64,000 bases of DNA from Deinococcales bacterium (lineage in GTDB: Bacteria > Deinococcota > Deinococci > Deinococcales > JAAFIG01), in assembly GCA_025352125.1 (NCBI GenBank), contig JANXTZ010000028.1, positions 186,001 to 250,000 of the forward strand, written 5' to 3'. Numbering within the stretch: the first letter of the stretch is position 1; each line of letters begins with the position of its first letter. Of this stretch, positions 1-8,872 are shown piece by piece. The position numbers and the translations under genes are program-made. The notes below the pieces were generated by a model that was not told the DNA's origin, ran no database searches, and saw only the letters and a list, made by a program, of their open reading frames with translations.

Positions 1-194
1 AAGGCGACATCCCCTGTTTGCCGACTTGCACCCTCGTTTAAACCATACGCCACCCGAACGCGGTTGAGGCAATCGCACCACTCTGAAACGCTGCGTATGC
101 CAGCCTCCACCGCCTCGGCTGGGGTTTTGAAGCTCGAGTTGGACAGGAACAAACGGGTCGCCTCGCGTAAATAGCTTGCACCATAATTTGCCAT
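1..194 (-). CDS. Partial unknown protein, runs off left edge
   Basis: An open frame on the minus strand runs from an ATG at 194 to the window edge, about 64 codons with no stop. It starts MANYGASYLREATRLF and has ordinary amino-acid composition. The frame stays open further upstream (a TTG at 221 and beyond), so the true start is uncertain, and no clear Shine-Dalgarno sequence precedes either codon. The family is not recognised. It is divergent from the phytase-like gene at 309. Confidence 0.45.
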   Translation of the reverse strand, partial: MANYGASYLREATRLFLSNSSFKTPAEAVEAGIRSVSEWCDCLNRVRVAYGLNEGASRQTGDVA

Positions 195-308
195 GAACCA
201 ATGATGCGACTCGAGTTTCAAGATTTCGTCAGGTGGTTTTGTCAGCCTTTTGTGAATTGCAAAACCCAGACACTCGAGCCGTAGATTCAAACCTCGGAGG
301 ATTCAATC

Positions 309-1565
309 ATGAAATCACGCTTGTTGGCTTTTGGTGCAATTGGTTTAAGTCTGGCGTTGGCGCAAGGCACGGTCAAAACCGAACTTGTTGGTTTTGCCAT
401 GCTGCCCGCCGACACTTTTAATGGCACTGTTCCCTCGGGGCAATTTACGGGCACAGGCGCGAAACTCGAGCAACCACGGTTTACAGGTCAACCCGTGCAG
501 GGCTTCAGCGCCATTCAGTTTGGTCCCAGCAAAGGCTCGTACTGGATGATGCCCGACAACGGGTACGGCGCAAAGTACAACAGTCCAGATTTCTTGTTGC
601 GAATTTACCAGATCACCCCAACCGCCAAAACCTCGAGCGGTGGCACGGGCGATGTCAAGGTTGGTACATTTATTCAGCTCCGTGATCCCGACAAGAAAAT
701 TCCGTTCCTGATCGTCAACGAAGCCAGCAGTGAACGTTTGCTGACCGGCAGCGATTTTGATATTGAATCGTTCGTGGTTGCCAAAGACGGCACCATCTGG
801 CTGGGCGAAGAATTTGGTCCGTTCTTGCTGCACATTGATGCCACGGGCAAGATGCTCGAGGCTCCGATTCCAACCCCAGATTTTGGCGCTGGTAAAGATG
901 CCAGCAAAGACCAGGTGCGTTCGCCGAACAACCCCAGCGTGCTCGCCAGCAGCCCAAATCCAGGCGCTGCCACGACTGCCAACCTGAATGCCTCCAGGGG
1001 CTTTGAGGGCATGGCGATCAACCCCAGCAAAACCAAACTCTATCCGATGCTCGAGGGAACGGTCTTGGGTGACACGCCAGGCACACTGCGAATTCACGAG
1101 TTTGATCTGGCGACCGAGAAATTCATGGGCGTGATCGGTCTTTACAAGCTCGAGGACCCAAGCTATTCCATCGGCGACCTGACGGTCATCAACGACAACG
1201 AATACCTGGTGCTCGAGCGCGATCAAGGCTCTGGCGACACCGCCAAATTCAAGCGCGTCTACAAGATTGACCTTTCCAAAAAAGACGCGGCTGGAATGGT
1301 GCAAAAAGAATTGGTCGTTGACCTGATGAACATCAGCGACGCCAGCAACCTTGCGCCCTCGAGCGTGAACGGCACGTTCAAATTTCCGTATGTGACCATC
1401 GAAGATGTGCTGGTGTTGGATGCAAACACGATCTTGGTGGCAAACGACAACAATTACCCTGGCACGGGTGGACGCGGCAAAGATGTCAAAGATGCCAACG
1501 AAATGATCTGGTTGAAACTCGAGAAACCACTGACGTTGGCGGCGGGTGTTGGCACGCCTCAATAA
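309..1565 (+). CDS. Secreted esterase-like/phytase-like family protein
   Basis: This 418-residue protein has an N-terminal signal peptide (about residues 1-19, ending LALAQG). The body resembles the 'esterase-like activity of phytase' family, a beta-propeller-type fold: GFSAIQFGPSKGSYWMM near residue 67, a WLGEEFGPFLLHID block near 167 and GFEGMAINPSKTKLYPMLEG near 232. It is probably exported and may act on phosphoester substrates, but activity in this family is poorly established. A GGAGGA ribosome site lies 7 bases before the ATG. A hairpin terminator follows at 1592. It sits beside a PHP phosphoesterase and a GDPD/ABC operon, which hints at organophosphate use. Family assignment is fairly secure; substrate is unknown. 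Confidence 0.8.
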   Translation: MKSRLLAFGAIGLSLALAQGTVKTELVGFAMLPADTFNGTVPSGQFTGTGAKLEQPRFTGQPVQGFSAIQFGPSKGSYWMMPDNGYGAKYNSPDFLLRIYQITPTAKTSSGGTGDVKVGTFIQLRDPDKKIPFLIVNEASSERLLTGSDFDIESFVVAKDGTIWLGEEFGPFLLHIDATGKMLEAPIPTPDFGAGKDASKDQVRSPNNPSVLASSPNPGAATTANLNASRGFEGMAINPSKTKLYPMLEGTVLGDTPGTLRIHEFDLATEKFMGVIGLYKLEDPSYSIGDLTVINDNEYLVLERDQGSGDTAKFKRVYKIDLSKKDAAGMVQKELVVDLMNISDASNLAPSSVNGTFKFPYVTIEDVLVLDANTILVANDNNYPGTGGRGKDVKDANEMIWLKLEKPLTLAAGVGTPQ

Positions 1566-1591
1566 ACCACTTGGGAGTTCCTCTTTTTTTG

Positions 1592-1624
1592 ACGCACAGG
1601 GAGTCGCTCCCCTGTGCGTTTCTG
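1592..1624 (+). terminator. Rho-independent-like terminator
   Basis: Ten-base perfect stem ACGCACAGGG (1592-1601) with CCCTGTGCGT (1610-1619), loop of 8, followed by a short T-rich run. It lies just after the phytase-like gene. Confidence 0.65.
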
Positions 1625-1668
1625 ATTTGGCTGACAGGACGCAGACGAAACCATAAAAGAATTGCCTC

Positions 1669-3033
1669 ATGCCCAATTTACTCGAGATCACTGGAACGGT
1701 TTCGCCCGAAACCACTGCCGCCTACCTGCGTCACAGCTTCAATGTTCCCGAGGGCATCAAACAATTGCGCGTCAGTTTGCGTTACGAAAAACCTGGAATC
1801 TGTCAATTGTACCTTTCCGTCTTTGGACCCAACGGTTATCGCGGCTCGAGGATGCTGCCTGGAGCGGTGGGTTTGATCGAGGAGGTTTTGGAGTTCGGTG
1901 AAGGTTTCGGTACTTTGGGGGCAATTGCAGGCGAGATCGAAGCTGGAAATTGGATTGCATTTCTTGACCTCGAGCGCACCGCCTACACCGTCGATTACAC
2001 CCTTACGGTTGAAGCCAGTCTTGAAGATGGTCTAAAATCCGAGCCTTTTTTTGCCACTGAAAATGGCAATGACGCGCCAGGTTGGTATCGCGGCGAGTTG
2101 CACTCGCACACGCATCACTCAGATGGTCACTCGAGTACGGCTGAACTGGTGGCGGCGGCGCGGCGTTACGGGCTGGATTTTCTGGCGTTGACCGATCATT
2201 TCACCACGGCGGCTTGGGCAGAACTGCATTCGCTTTCAGACGAAAAACTCTGCGTCATCACCAGCCTTGAGATGACGGGTCATCGTGGTCACGCCAATTT
2301 TCATGGTTTGCAAGACTGGATCAATCCGTTCGTGGACGAGTTTGAAACCTGGAGCATCAACGACGCGGCTCGAGCGGTCAGAGATCAGGGTGGCTTGGTC
2401 TGCGTCAACCATCCGTTTGCGCTCGATCTGGGCTGGCGCTATCACGAATTTGACTGGAATCTGTGCGATGCCATCGAGATTTACCATCACCTTGAAGGCT
2501 CGAGCAACACCGCCATGCTGACGCTCTGGGACGGCTTGTTGCGGGCTGGACACCGAATTACGGGCGTGGCGGGAACGGACTCGCACGATGCCGTGAAAGG
2601 TCGTCACAGGCTTGGGCAGGTCTTCACGGTCGTCAACTCGAGCGCCCTGCGGTCTGAGGCGATTCTGAAGGGTGTCAGGGCTGGCTGCGCTTATGTCACC
2701 CTTGGACCAACGCTGAATTTTTGGGCGACATCGGGCGCGAGTACGGCGGGCATGGGCGAGGAACTCGAGGTGAACCAAACCGTGACGCTCGAGGCTCGAA
2801 TCTCAAAACTTCAATTTCCAGCCCGGGTGATTGTCATGAAAAACGGGTTTTATCATGCGCACCAAGACATTGCCGCCAGTGAAACCGAAATCAAACTCGA
2901 GTTTGGTGACCAAAATCCGCAAGCTGGTTACTACCGACTCGAGGTTTTTGCAAAAGACGCACAACGACAAGACGGCGTTGGGCGCGAGTGGCAGAACACG
3001 CTGCTGCTTTCAAACCCGATTTACGTTCGTTGA
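1669..3033 (+). CDS. PHP-domain CehA/McbA-like metallohydrolase
   Basis: The 454-residue protein carries a PHP metallophosphoesterase domain from about residue 139. The metal-binding motif HSHTHHSDGHSS is near residue 144, LALTDHF near 170, and GTDSHDA near 302. The first 130 residues form a beta-rich N-terminal domain with no signal peptide. CehA/McbA-type PHP proteins hydrolyse esters or phosphoesters with bound metals. The start is supported only by a weak AAAGAA element; no better in-frame start is seen. It converges on the glycerophosphodiesterase gene, overlapping its end by 13 bases. Family call is good; the substrate is not known. Confidence 0.82.
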   Translation: MPNLLEITGTVSPETTAAYLRHSFNVPEGIKQLRVSLRYEKPGICQLYLSVFGPNGYRGSRMLPGAVGLIEEVLEFGEGFGTLGAIAGEIEAGNWIAFLDLERTAYTVDYTLTVEASLEDGLKSEPFFATENGNDAPGWYRGELHSHTHHSDGHSSTAELVAAARRYGLDFLALTDHFTTAAWAELHSLSDEKLCVITSLEMTGHRGHANFHGLQDWINPFVDEFETWSINDAARAVRDQGGLVCVNHPFALDLGWRYHEFDWNLCDAIEIYHHLEGSSNTAMLTLWDGLLRAGHRITGVAGTDSHDAVKGRHRLGQVFTVVNSSALRSEAILKGVRAGCAYVTLGPTLNFWATSGASTAGMGEELEVNQTVTLEARISKLQFPARVIVMKNGFYHAHQDIAASETEIKLEFGDQNPQAGYYRLEVFAKDAQRQDGVGREWQNTLLLSNPIYVR

Positions 3034-3746
3034 GGCTCAAGGCTCGAGAGCATCTCAATATGGTTGGTGGTGATGCCAGAAATTCCCATCTTGATCAGTT
3101 TTCGCATTTGCACGGGTTCGTCCACCGTCCAGGCGATCACCCGAATGCCACGGGCTTTCGAGGCTTTCAAAAACCCTGGCGTGACGGTTCGCCAGTAGAC
3201 CGTCAGCGCGTCCAAGAAATCGGCTTTGACTTTGGGATTCAGACCAAACGGAATAAATTCTGGAGTGTAAGACACGCCAATGCGCGGCTCGAGCAATTTT
3301 ATTTTTTGTAGGGTTTCAAAATAACCGCCGCAGACGACCACCGTCTCGAGTTCGGTTTTGTGCGTGCAATCAACAATTGCTTGTGCCAAACCGTCGGCTT
3401 TCAGGTCAACCAACAAACCGCAGTGTCCACGGACCATGTTCATGGCTTCCTCGAGCGTCACGAGTCTCGAGCCGTCTGGCAAACGAATTTTTTGCAGTCG
3501 CTCAAGACTGGTTTTGGCAATCTCGAGCTGCTGGTTTTCATTCTCGAGTTTGTCATCATGCCAGAGAATCAACTGTCCGTCGCTGGTGTAATGCACGTCA
3601 ATCTCGACCAAATCGGGTTGATGCTCGAGCGCCGCCAGAATGGCACGATCTGAATTGTCAATGCCAAAACTGGGTGCGCCACGGTGGGCGATTCTCAAAT
3701 AGCCTCGAGTCTCGAGGCTGGCTTCAAGGGCTGGCGGAAGTGGCAT
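3021..3746 (-). CDS. Glycerophosphodiester phosphodiesterase
   Basis: 241 residues, the normal length for a cytoplasmic UgpQ-type enzyme that hydrolyses glycerophosphodiesters to glycerol-3-phosphate and an alcohol. The HRGAP motif near residue 20 and EIDVHYTSDGQLILWHDD near 48 hold the catalytic histidines and metal-binding acids. ITTNHIEML near the C-terminus replaces the usual TDxP ending. It is the last gene of the ABC operon (start overlaps the ATPase stop by one base), which suggests the transporter imports a glycerophosphodiester or related organophosphate. No signal peptide is present, so it acts inside the cell. Confidence 0.87.
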   Translation of the reverse strand: MPLPPALEASLETRGYLRIAHRGAPSFGIDNSDRAILAALEHQPDLVEIDVHYTSDGQLILWHDDKLENENQQLEIAKTSLERLQKIRLPDGSRLVTLEEAMNMVRGHCGLLVDLKADGLAQAIVDCTHKTELETVVVCGGYFETLQKIKLLEPRIGVSYTPEFIPFGLNPKVKADFLDALTVYWRTVTPGFLKASKARGIRVIAWTVDEPVQMRKLIKMGISGITTNHIEMLSSLEPQRT

Positions 3747-4825
3747 TAAATAACCTCAATTTTGCCGTGCGGTTCGGCAATCAGTTCGGTCAAAAGTTTG
3801 TCGCCAGCGTAGACGAGCGCCCGACGCAACCACAACCGCGCATCGCTGGCAGCTTCAGGCGTTGCCCCTCGAGCGGCAAAAACGGTTAGATTCGATTGAC
3901 CCGTTTTGACCCGCAAAGAGCGGTAATGCCCCAATTCGGTCACGCCCTCGAGTTTGGCGCTGACGTTATCCAAAGCGAGTTGATGAGCAATTGCAAACTC
4001 GAGGTCTTCTGGACGCACCGCCAGCGTGATGCTTTGAGCCTCGAGGTTTGGAACTGGAATGCGAAACGCGCCAGCCTCGAGCCAGCCACCCGCAATGCGC
4101 CCCGAGATCAGGTTCATGCTGCCAATAAATTGTGCCGCAAACAAGGTTGCGGGTCTGGCGTAGAGTTCATCGGGCGCGGCGTATTGCTGCAAGACGCCCT
4201 CGTTCATCACGGCAATTCGGTCGGACACCGCCAGCGCCTCCTCCTGGTCGTGGGTGACAAAAACGGTGGTGATGCCGAGCTGGCGCTGAATCGCCTTGAT
4301 TTCCTCGCGCAGGTTCACGCGCAACCGCGCATCCAGGCTCGAGAGCGGTTCGTCCAAGAGAAGCACCTGCGGTTCGACCACCAACGCCCTGGCGAGGGCA
4401 ATGCGTTGTTGCTGTCCGCCCGAGAGTTGCGCGGGATAGCGTTTTTCAAAATCTGGCAAACCCACCAACTCGAGTATCCTGGCGACCCGATCACGGATTT
4501 TTTGCGCCTCGAGTTTGCGAAGTTTGAGTCCAAACGCGACGTTGTGAAAAATGTTCATGTGCGGAAAGAGTGTGTAGCGCTGAAAGACCATCGCCGTGGG
4601 TCTGACCTCTGCGCCCAAACCGAGAACACTTTTTCCTGCCAGTTGAATGTCACCCGCATCAGGCTCGAGAAAGCCCGCCAGCATTCTTAAACTGGTGGTC
4701 TTGCCGCAACCCGAAGGTCCGAGCAAACTGACAAATTCGCCGCTCTTGATCTCGAGGTTCAGCTTGTCCACGGCGGGCTTGCCAGCATAGAATTTGGACA
4801 CATCGATAAAGTTGATTTGACTCAT
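3746..4825 (-). CDS. ABC transporter ATP-binding protein (PotA/FbpC type)
   Basis: 359-residue ATPase with all motifs intact: Walker A GPSGCGKTT (36-44), signature LSGGQQQR near 135, Walker B LLLDEPLSSLD near 157, and the histidine loop VFVTHDQEEA near 191. A C-terminal TOBE-like domain (about 280-345, containing AVRPEDLEFA) is typical of importers for polyamines, iron or phosphorus compounds. It overlaps the upstream permease by 4 bases and the downstream GDPD by 1, so these genes are translated as one operon. It powers import by the two permeases. Confidence 0.93.
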   Translation of the reverse strand: MSQINFIDVSKFYAGKPAVDKLNLEIKSGEFVSLLGPSGCGKTTSLRMLAGFLEPDAGDIQLAGKSVLGLGAEVRPTAMVFQRYTLFPHMNIFHNVAFGLKLRKLEAQKIRDRVARILELVGLPDFEKRYPAQLSGGQQQRIALARALVVEPQVLLLDEPLSSLDARLRVNLREEIKAIQRQLGITTVFVTHDQEEALAVSDRIAVMNEGVLQQYAAPDELYARPATLFAAQFIGSMNLISGRIAGGWLEAGAFRIPVPNLEAQSITLAVRPEDLEFAIAHQLALDNVSAKLEGVTELGHYRSLRVKTGQSNLTVFAARGATPEAASDARLWLRRALVYAGDKLLTELIAEPHGKIEVI

Positions 4826-5646
4826 TTGAACCCCGCCGCCAGATAGCCAGAAACCAAGAATTTCCGTGCCAGCACCAATAAAACAAGCGATGGAATGGTC
4901 AGCAAAATACTGAAGATTGCGCCGACGGGTTCGGGGTAATTGCCGACCAGCGTGTACATTTGCACGGGCATGGTGATGATGTTTGGCGCACCAATCAACA
5001 GTGTGGCTTGCGCCTCGTCGAGCGAACCCAGGAACACCAGAATCATGGCGACAATCACGCCAGGCATGGCTATCGGCAGCGTGACCGCAAAGAACACCCG
5101 CAAGGGACTCGCGCCCAAATCCCGTGCCGCCTCCTCGAGTTCACGTGGGACGCTCGAGAAACCTGCGGCGGGAATCCAGGTCATGGTGACGAGGGTGTTG
5201 ATGAGTTGCACCAGCACCACGCCCCAGAACGTGCCGATCAATCGGAACTGAAAGAACAAGGCGGCGATGGCAATGTACAGCCCAAGTTTTGGGAAGGCGT
5301 TCGAGGCGAGCAGCGCCACGTACAAAAATCGTTTGAACGGGAATTCAAAACGGGCAAACGCATAGGCGGCAGGCAAACAGATGACCGCCGAAAGCAGCGT
5401 CACGGTCGGCGCGATCATAAAGCTCCACTTTGCGGCTTTGGTGATGTCGGTGTTCTCGAGAATCCAGCCCCACCATTTGAAACCCCAAACCTGCGGCACG
5501 AGGTTGGGGAAAAACCAGCGGTCCGCAAATGCCCAGAGCAGCAATGTGATAAGCGGCATAATCAGGAACGCACCAAACGCCAGCACAAAAGACAACATCA
5601 CCGCACGCCTTAGCGCGGGATGCTCGAGAAACCAGGTCAGTTTCAT
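4822..5646 (-). CDS. ABC transporter permease (PotC-like)
   Basis: 274 residues from the ATG at 5646, which overlaps the stop of the preceding permease as ATGA; the longer open frame to 5952 is rejected for that reason. Six membrane segments are visible. The EAA loop (EAARDLGASPLRVFFAVTLP, about residue 165) docks to the ATPase. It is an inner-membrane subunit of the importer encoded by 3746-7710. The PotC/FbpB-type family transports polyamines, iron or phosphonates; the ligand cannot be read from sequence. Confidence 0.9.
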   Translation of the reverse strand: MKLTWFLEHPALRRAVMLSFVLAFGAFLIMPLITLLLWAFADRWFFPNLVPQVWGFKWWGWILENTDITKAAKWSFMIAPTVTLLSAVICLPAAYAFARFEFPFKRFLYVALLASNAFPKLGLYIAIAALFFQFRLIGTFWGVVLVQLINTLVTMTWIPAAGFSSVPRELEEAARDLGASPLRVFFAVTLPIAMPGVIVAMILVFLGSLDEAQATLLIGAPNIITMPVQMYTLVGNYPEPVGAIFSILLTIPSLVLLVLARKFLVSGYLAAGFK

Positions 5647-6572
5647 GATTTTCGCCCTCGGGTGGTGGACCAGACGTAGAGCGCACCCGCAAAGGCGCAG
5701 AAAACAAAACTGACCACCGCCATCGCCACGGCTTGTTGCGGTTGACGAAACGCTCCAAAATTGAGCGCCATGCTGACCCCCAACATTTGCGGGGCGCTCG
5801 GTCCGAGCATGTACGGGACAGTGTAACTGCCGAACACGCCAATGAACGAGAAAGTCATGACGATCAACAAGGGCACAATGTTTAAGGGCAAAAGAATGCG
5901 CCAGAACACCACCCAGGCGTTCGCGCCCTGATCTCGAGCCGCCTCGAGACATTCATTCGAGATGCCGTCCAGTCCGCTCGAGAGCATGAGCACCGCAAAC
6001 GGCACGCCGACCCAGACGTGACCGAGCACAATGCCAGCCTCTTGACGAATCACCGAATGGTACGGAATGCCGACCGTGCCAAGAATCGCCTCGAGCCAGC
6101 CGTTGTCGCCAAAAAAAGTGATCAGCGCATAGGTGGCGATCACCACGGGAACGAACATCGGCAGCAGGTACAGGACCCGAGCGACCCCCGCCAGCCTGCC
6201 GCGCCCAAAACGGGCGAACAGCGCCAGTGGGTAACTGACCAAGACCAGCAGCGCCACCGAAACAAATGACACCCGCAAGGTCAATGCCAAATTGCTCGAG
6301 AAGAACGAGCTGGCAAAAAGTTTTTTGAAGACCTCGAGCGACCCCGTGTCGCTGTTCACCAGATCAAGACCGCTGGCATAGGCGGGATTGTCGGCTGGCA
6401 CAAATCCCAGCGAGAACCGCAGCGCCTCGAGCGCGGGGTACAAGACCAGCAGAATCAAAACGAAAATTGGCGGCAAGACCAGCAGCAAACCGAGCACATG
6501 TTCGCGCCAAGAACGAACTGACCGCCCGAATGTTCGGGCGGCTGGAGAGGAGGAAGAGGAGGCAGGATTCAC
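5643..6572 (-). CDS. ABC transporter permease (PotB-like)
   Basis: 309 residues with about six membrane segments and an EAA loop (CLEAARDQGANAWVVFWRIL, near 205). The N-terminus has a short Ser/Ala-rich cytoplasmic tail. It starts 19 bases after the solute-binding protein gene ends and overlaps the second permease by 4 bases. Together with 4822-5646 it forms the membrane channel of the importer. Confidence 0.9.
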   Translation of the reverse strand: MNPASSSSSPAARTFGRSVRSWREHVLGLLLVLPPIFVLILLVLYPALEALRFSLGFVPADNPAYASGLDLVNSDTGSLEVFKKLFASSFFSSNLALTLRVSFVSVALLVLVSYPLALFARFGRGRLAGVARVLYLLPMFVPVVIATYALITFFGDNGWLEAILGTVGIPYHSVIRQEAGIVLGHVWVGVPFAVLMLSSGLDGISNECLEAARDQGANAWVVFWRILLPLNIVPLLIVMTFSFIGVFGSYTVPYMLGPSAPQMLGVSMALNFGAFRQPQQAVAMAVVSFVFCAFAGALYVWSTTRGRKS

Positions 6573-6591
6573 GGTTTAACGCTGTGGTTGC

Positions 6592-7710
6592 TTAACGTTG
6601 AGGTTGCGGAGTGCCAGCGATTTTTTCGTACCACAGTCGGTTCATGTCCGCACCGAACTTGCTCGAGAAACCAAAGCTGAAGCTCTTGGCGATGGTGCCA
6701 AATTTCTTGCGCACGTCCGCAGGCATGGCGGCGATTTTGACGCCTGGATAGCCGTTCATCTTGTCCACGATCACGGCTTGGGCTTCCTCGCCCAGCACCC
6801 AGTTCAAAAATTTCAGCGCCTCGAGTTTGTTTGGGCTGTCTGCCGCGACGCCCAGGTACGAGCTGCCACCGCTGAACGGCGGATTGATCTGCACCAGCTT
6901 GATGTTTTCGGGCAGAATGCCTTGCTTGAGCGCCGACAGCCCCTGGTCTGACCAGACTGGACCCATGTTGATCGCGCCCTTGGCAAGCAATTGAATCGTC
7001 TCGGCGTTGTTCTTGGAATATTGACCGCCGTTGTACAAGTTTGGCGCGAGCTTCTTTAAAGTTTCAAAACCCTTGTCCCACTGGTTGATGAGCGCAGGTT
7101 CGTAACCCGACTCGAACGTGGTCGCGTCTTTGGTTTCAAGCCCCAATTTTAGAACCCGAGTCACAAAGGCATTGCCGCTCCCGCCGGTGTCGGGGGTGTT
7201 GTAGGTGAATTGCCCAGGGTTCTTTTGAATCCACTCGAGCAGCGCCTCGAGCGTCTTGGGTGGTTTGGACACTTTGCTGGCGTTGTACGCCAGCACCACA
7301 CTCGAGCCGCGATACGGCACGCCAAAACCCTTGGCTCGAGCCAGAACGTTGGCTTCGACGCGGCTGAGTCTTGAAATGTCTTTGCTTTTCACCGCAACCA
7401 GCAAGCCCGCCTCGCCCGCCTCCAAGACTGGACCCTCGAGCAGATCGATGCCCGAGGCTGCCCCCGCTTTTTTGGCGGCTGCCATGCGGTCAAGCGTCGC
7501 CTGGTTGCCCGTGCCGGACTGCGAGAAGATCAGGTCAAATTGCACGTTCGGGTTTTTCTTCTGGTACATTGGCAACAAATTTTGTTCCCAAAGGTTCTTG
7601 ACGTTGACATCGCCGCTCGAGTAAAAACTGAGCTTGACGGGACCCTGCGCGAGAATCGTGGCGCTCAAACCGAGCGCACCGAGAACCAAAACAGTCGCAA
7701 AACGTTTCAT
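6592..7710 (-). CDS. ABC transporter solute-binding protein
   Basis: 372 residues with a signal peptide (about 1-21, ending TILAQG) and no lipobox. The body is a type-II periplasmic-binding fold of the PotD/AfuA group: LSFYSSGDVNVKNLWEQ near 28, WLGEEA-like VLGEEAQAVI near 305. A GGGGGA ribosome site sits 7 bases before the ATG. It heads the five-gene operon down to the glycerophosphodiesterase at 3021, making an organophosphate ligand (glycerophosphodiester, phosphonate) an attractive inference; iron or polyamine are alternatives. A PHO-box-like element lies 80 bases upstream. Confidence 0.88.
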   Translation of the reverse strand: MKRFATVLVLGALGLSATILAQGPVKLSFYSSGDVNVKNLWEQNLLPMYQKKNPNVQFDLIFSQSGTGNQATLDRMAAAKKAGAASGIDLLEGPVLEAGEAGLLVAVKSKDISRLSRVEANVLARAKGFGVPYRGSSVVLAYNASKVSKPPKTLEALLEWIQKNPGQFTYNTPDTGGSGNAFVTRVLKLGLETKDATTFESGYEPALINQWDKGFETLKKLAPNLYNGGQYSKNNAETIQLLAKGAINMGPVWSDQGLSALKQGILPENIKLVQINPPFSGGSSYLGVAADSPNKLEALKFLNWVLGEEAQAVIVDKMNGYPGVKIAAMPADVRKKFGTIAKSFSFGFSSKFGADMNRLWYEKIAGTPQPQR

Positions 7711-7782
7711 GATTGTTCCCCCATAATGTGATCCGTACCCATCCCAAAAACTCGAGTGTCAAACTGCCGCCAAGAACCCGAT

Positions 7783-7801
7783 GGCAGTCATCATGACAGT
7801 G
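7783..7801 (-). promoter_or_regulatory. PHO-box-like element upstream of ABC operon
   Basis: Read on the minus strand, CTGTCAT is repeated imperfectly 12 bases later as CTGCCAT. The 11-mer CACTGTCATGA is found again at 9910-9920 before the PhnP-like gene. It resembles E. coli PHO boxes (tandem CTGTCAT with an 11-base period), but the period here is 12. It is a candidate PhoB-type operator, not proven. Confidence 0.4.
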
Positions 7802-7918
7802 CGATTTCATGGCGGTGTCAGGTGATGACCACAGACAAGCGCGAGACTGAAAGCCATGTGACTCGAGTCTGCCAGCAAACAAACAGTGCCAGTAAAAGAG
7901 TGGTAATTTAATTTTGGA

Positions 7919-8872
7919 ATGTTGCACCGCTACCAAACCACCGGCACCCAAATGCTGCGCCTCACCGCGCTGACAGATGCCGATGCCAGCCCATCAAACA
8001 CCAGTTGGATCGACGCGATCAAACCCAGCGAACCCGAACTCGAGATTCTACGCCTCGAGTACGGCGTGCCAACCGAATTTTTGACCTATGCGCTCGATCC
8101 AGACGAGCACCCGCGTTTTGAACAATCGGACGGGTTTACGCTGATTGTCGTGCAAGCTGCCCACTGGCTCGGTGAGGGCGCTGGCGTGCCTTACGACACC
8201 GTACCTCTGGCGATCATCCTCGCCCCAAACAATGTCATCACGGTTTGCGAGCATCGGCACACGGTCATGTCTGACCTTCGATTCGGGCGATTGCCCGCCG
8301 CTGACAGCCTCGAGCGAACCGATTTTACCCTGCACCTGCTCTTGCGGGTCGCGCAGCGTTACTTGCAAAATCTGCGCAGCATCAACCGCACGGTCGAGGC
8401 GCTCGAGAATCACCTCGAGAGCAGCACCCAGAACCGTGAGTTGCTGCAATTGATGCGGATAGAAAAGAGTCTTGTTTACTTTCGCACCGCGCTGCGGGCA
8501 AATGCGACCATGCTCGAGCGCATTCGGCGCAACAACATTCTGGCGTTGAACGAAAGCCAAGCCGATCTGCTCGAGGATATTCACACGGAAATGATTCAGG
8601 CGCTCGAGATGACGGATGTCGAATTGAACATTCTTTCGACCATGATGGGTGCGTTCGCGTCGATCATCAGCAACAATTTGAATGTGGTCGTGCGGGTTTT
8701 GACGGTGGCAACTATTTTGGTGGCGGTGCCCACCTGGATTACGGGCGTGTTTGGCATGAACGTCTCGATCCCAGGCATGAACAGTCCGTGGGCGTTTCCG
8801 CTGGTGCTGATCTTGTGCCTGGTCGTGGTCTGGTGGTTGCTGGCGCAATTCAGAAAACGCCGTTGGCTGTAA
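7919..8872 (+). CDS. corA: CorA-family magnesium/cobalt transporter
   Basis: 317 residues ending in two membrane helices. The signature GVFGMN (near residue 279) followed by MNSP lies at the end of the first helix, as in CorA Mg2+ channels. The large N-terminal cytoplasmic domain contains the long helix stretch typical of the family. An in-frame ATG at 7952 (MLRLTALTD) is an alternative start. No Shine-Dalgarno sequence is seen, but an AT-rich TAATTT box a few bases upstream could give a leaderless transcript. It converges with the PhnP-like gene, overlapping by 23 bases. Confidence 0.9.
   Translation: MLHRYQTTGTQMLRLTALTDADASPSNTSWIDAIKPSEPELEILRLEYGVPTEFLTYALDPDEHPRFEQSDGFTLIVVQAAHWLGEGAGVPYDTVPLAIILAPNNVITVCEHRHTVMSDLRFGRLPAADSLERTDFTLHLLLRVAQRYLQNLRSINRTVEALENHLESSTQNRELLQLMRIEKSLVYFRTALRANATMLERIRRNNILALNESQADLLEDIHTEMIQALEMTDVELNILSTMMGAFASIISNNLNVVVRVLTVATILVAVPTWITGVFGMNVSIPGMNSPWAFPLVLILCLVVVWWLLAQFRKRRWL

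Noticed and set aside
345-1715. 456-codon minus-strand open frame
   Set aside because: It lies opposite the phytase-like gene, has no family resemblance, and the plus-strand gene has a signal peptide and ribosome site.
5647-5952. Upstream extension of the second permease
   Set aside because: It would overlap the first permease by 300 bases; the ATGA overlap start at 5646 fits the family length.
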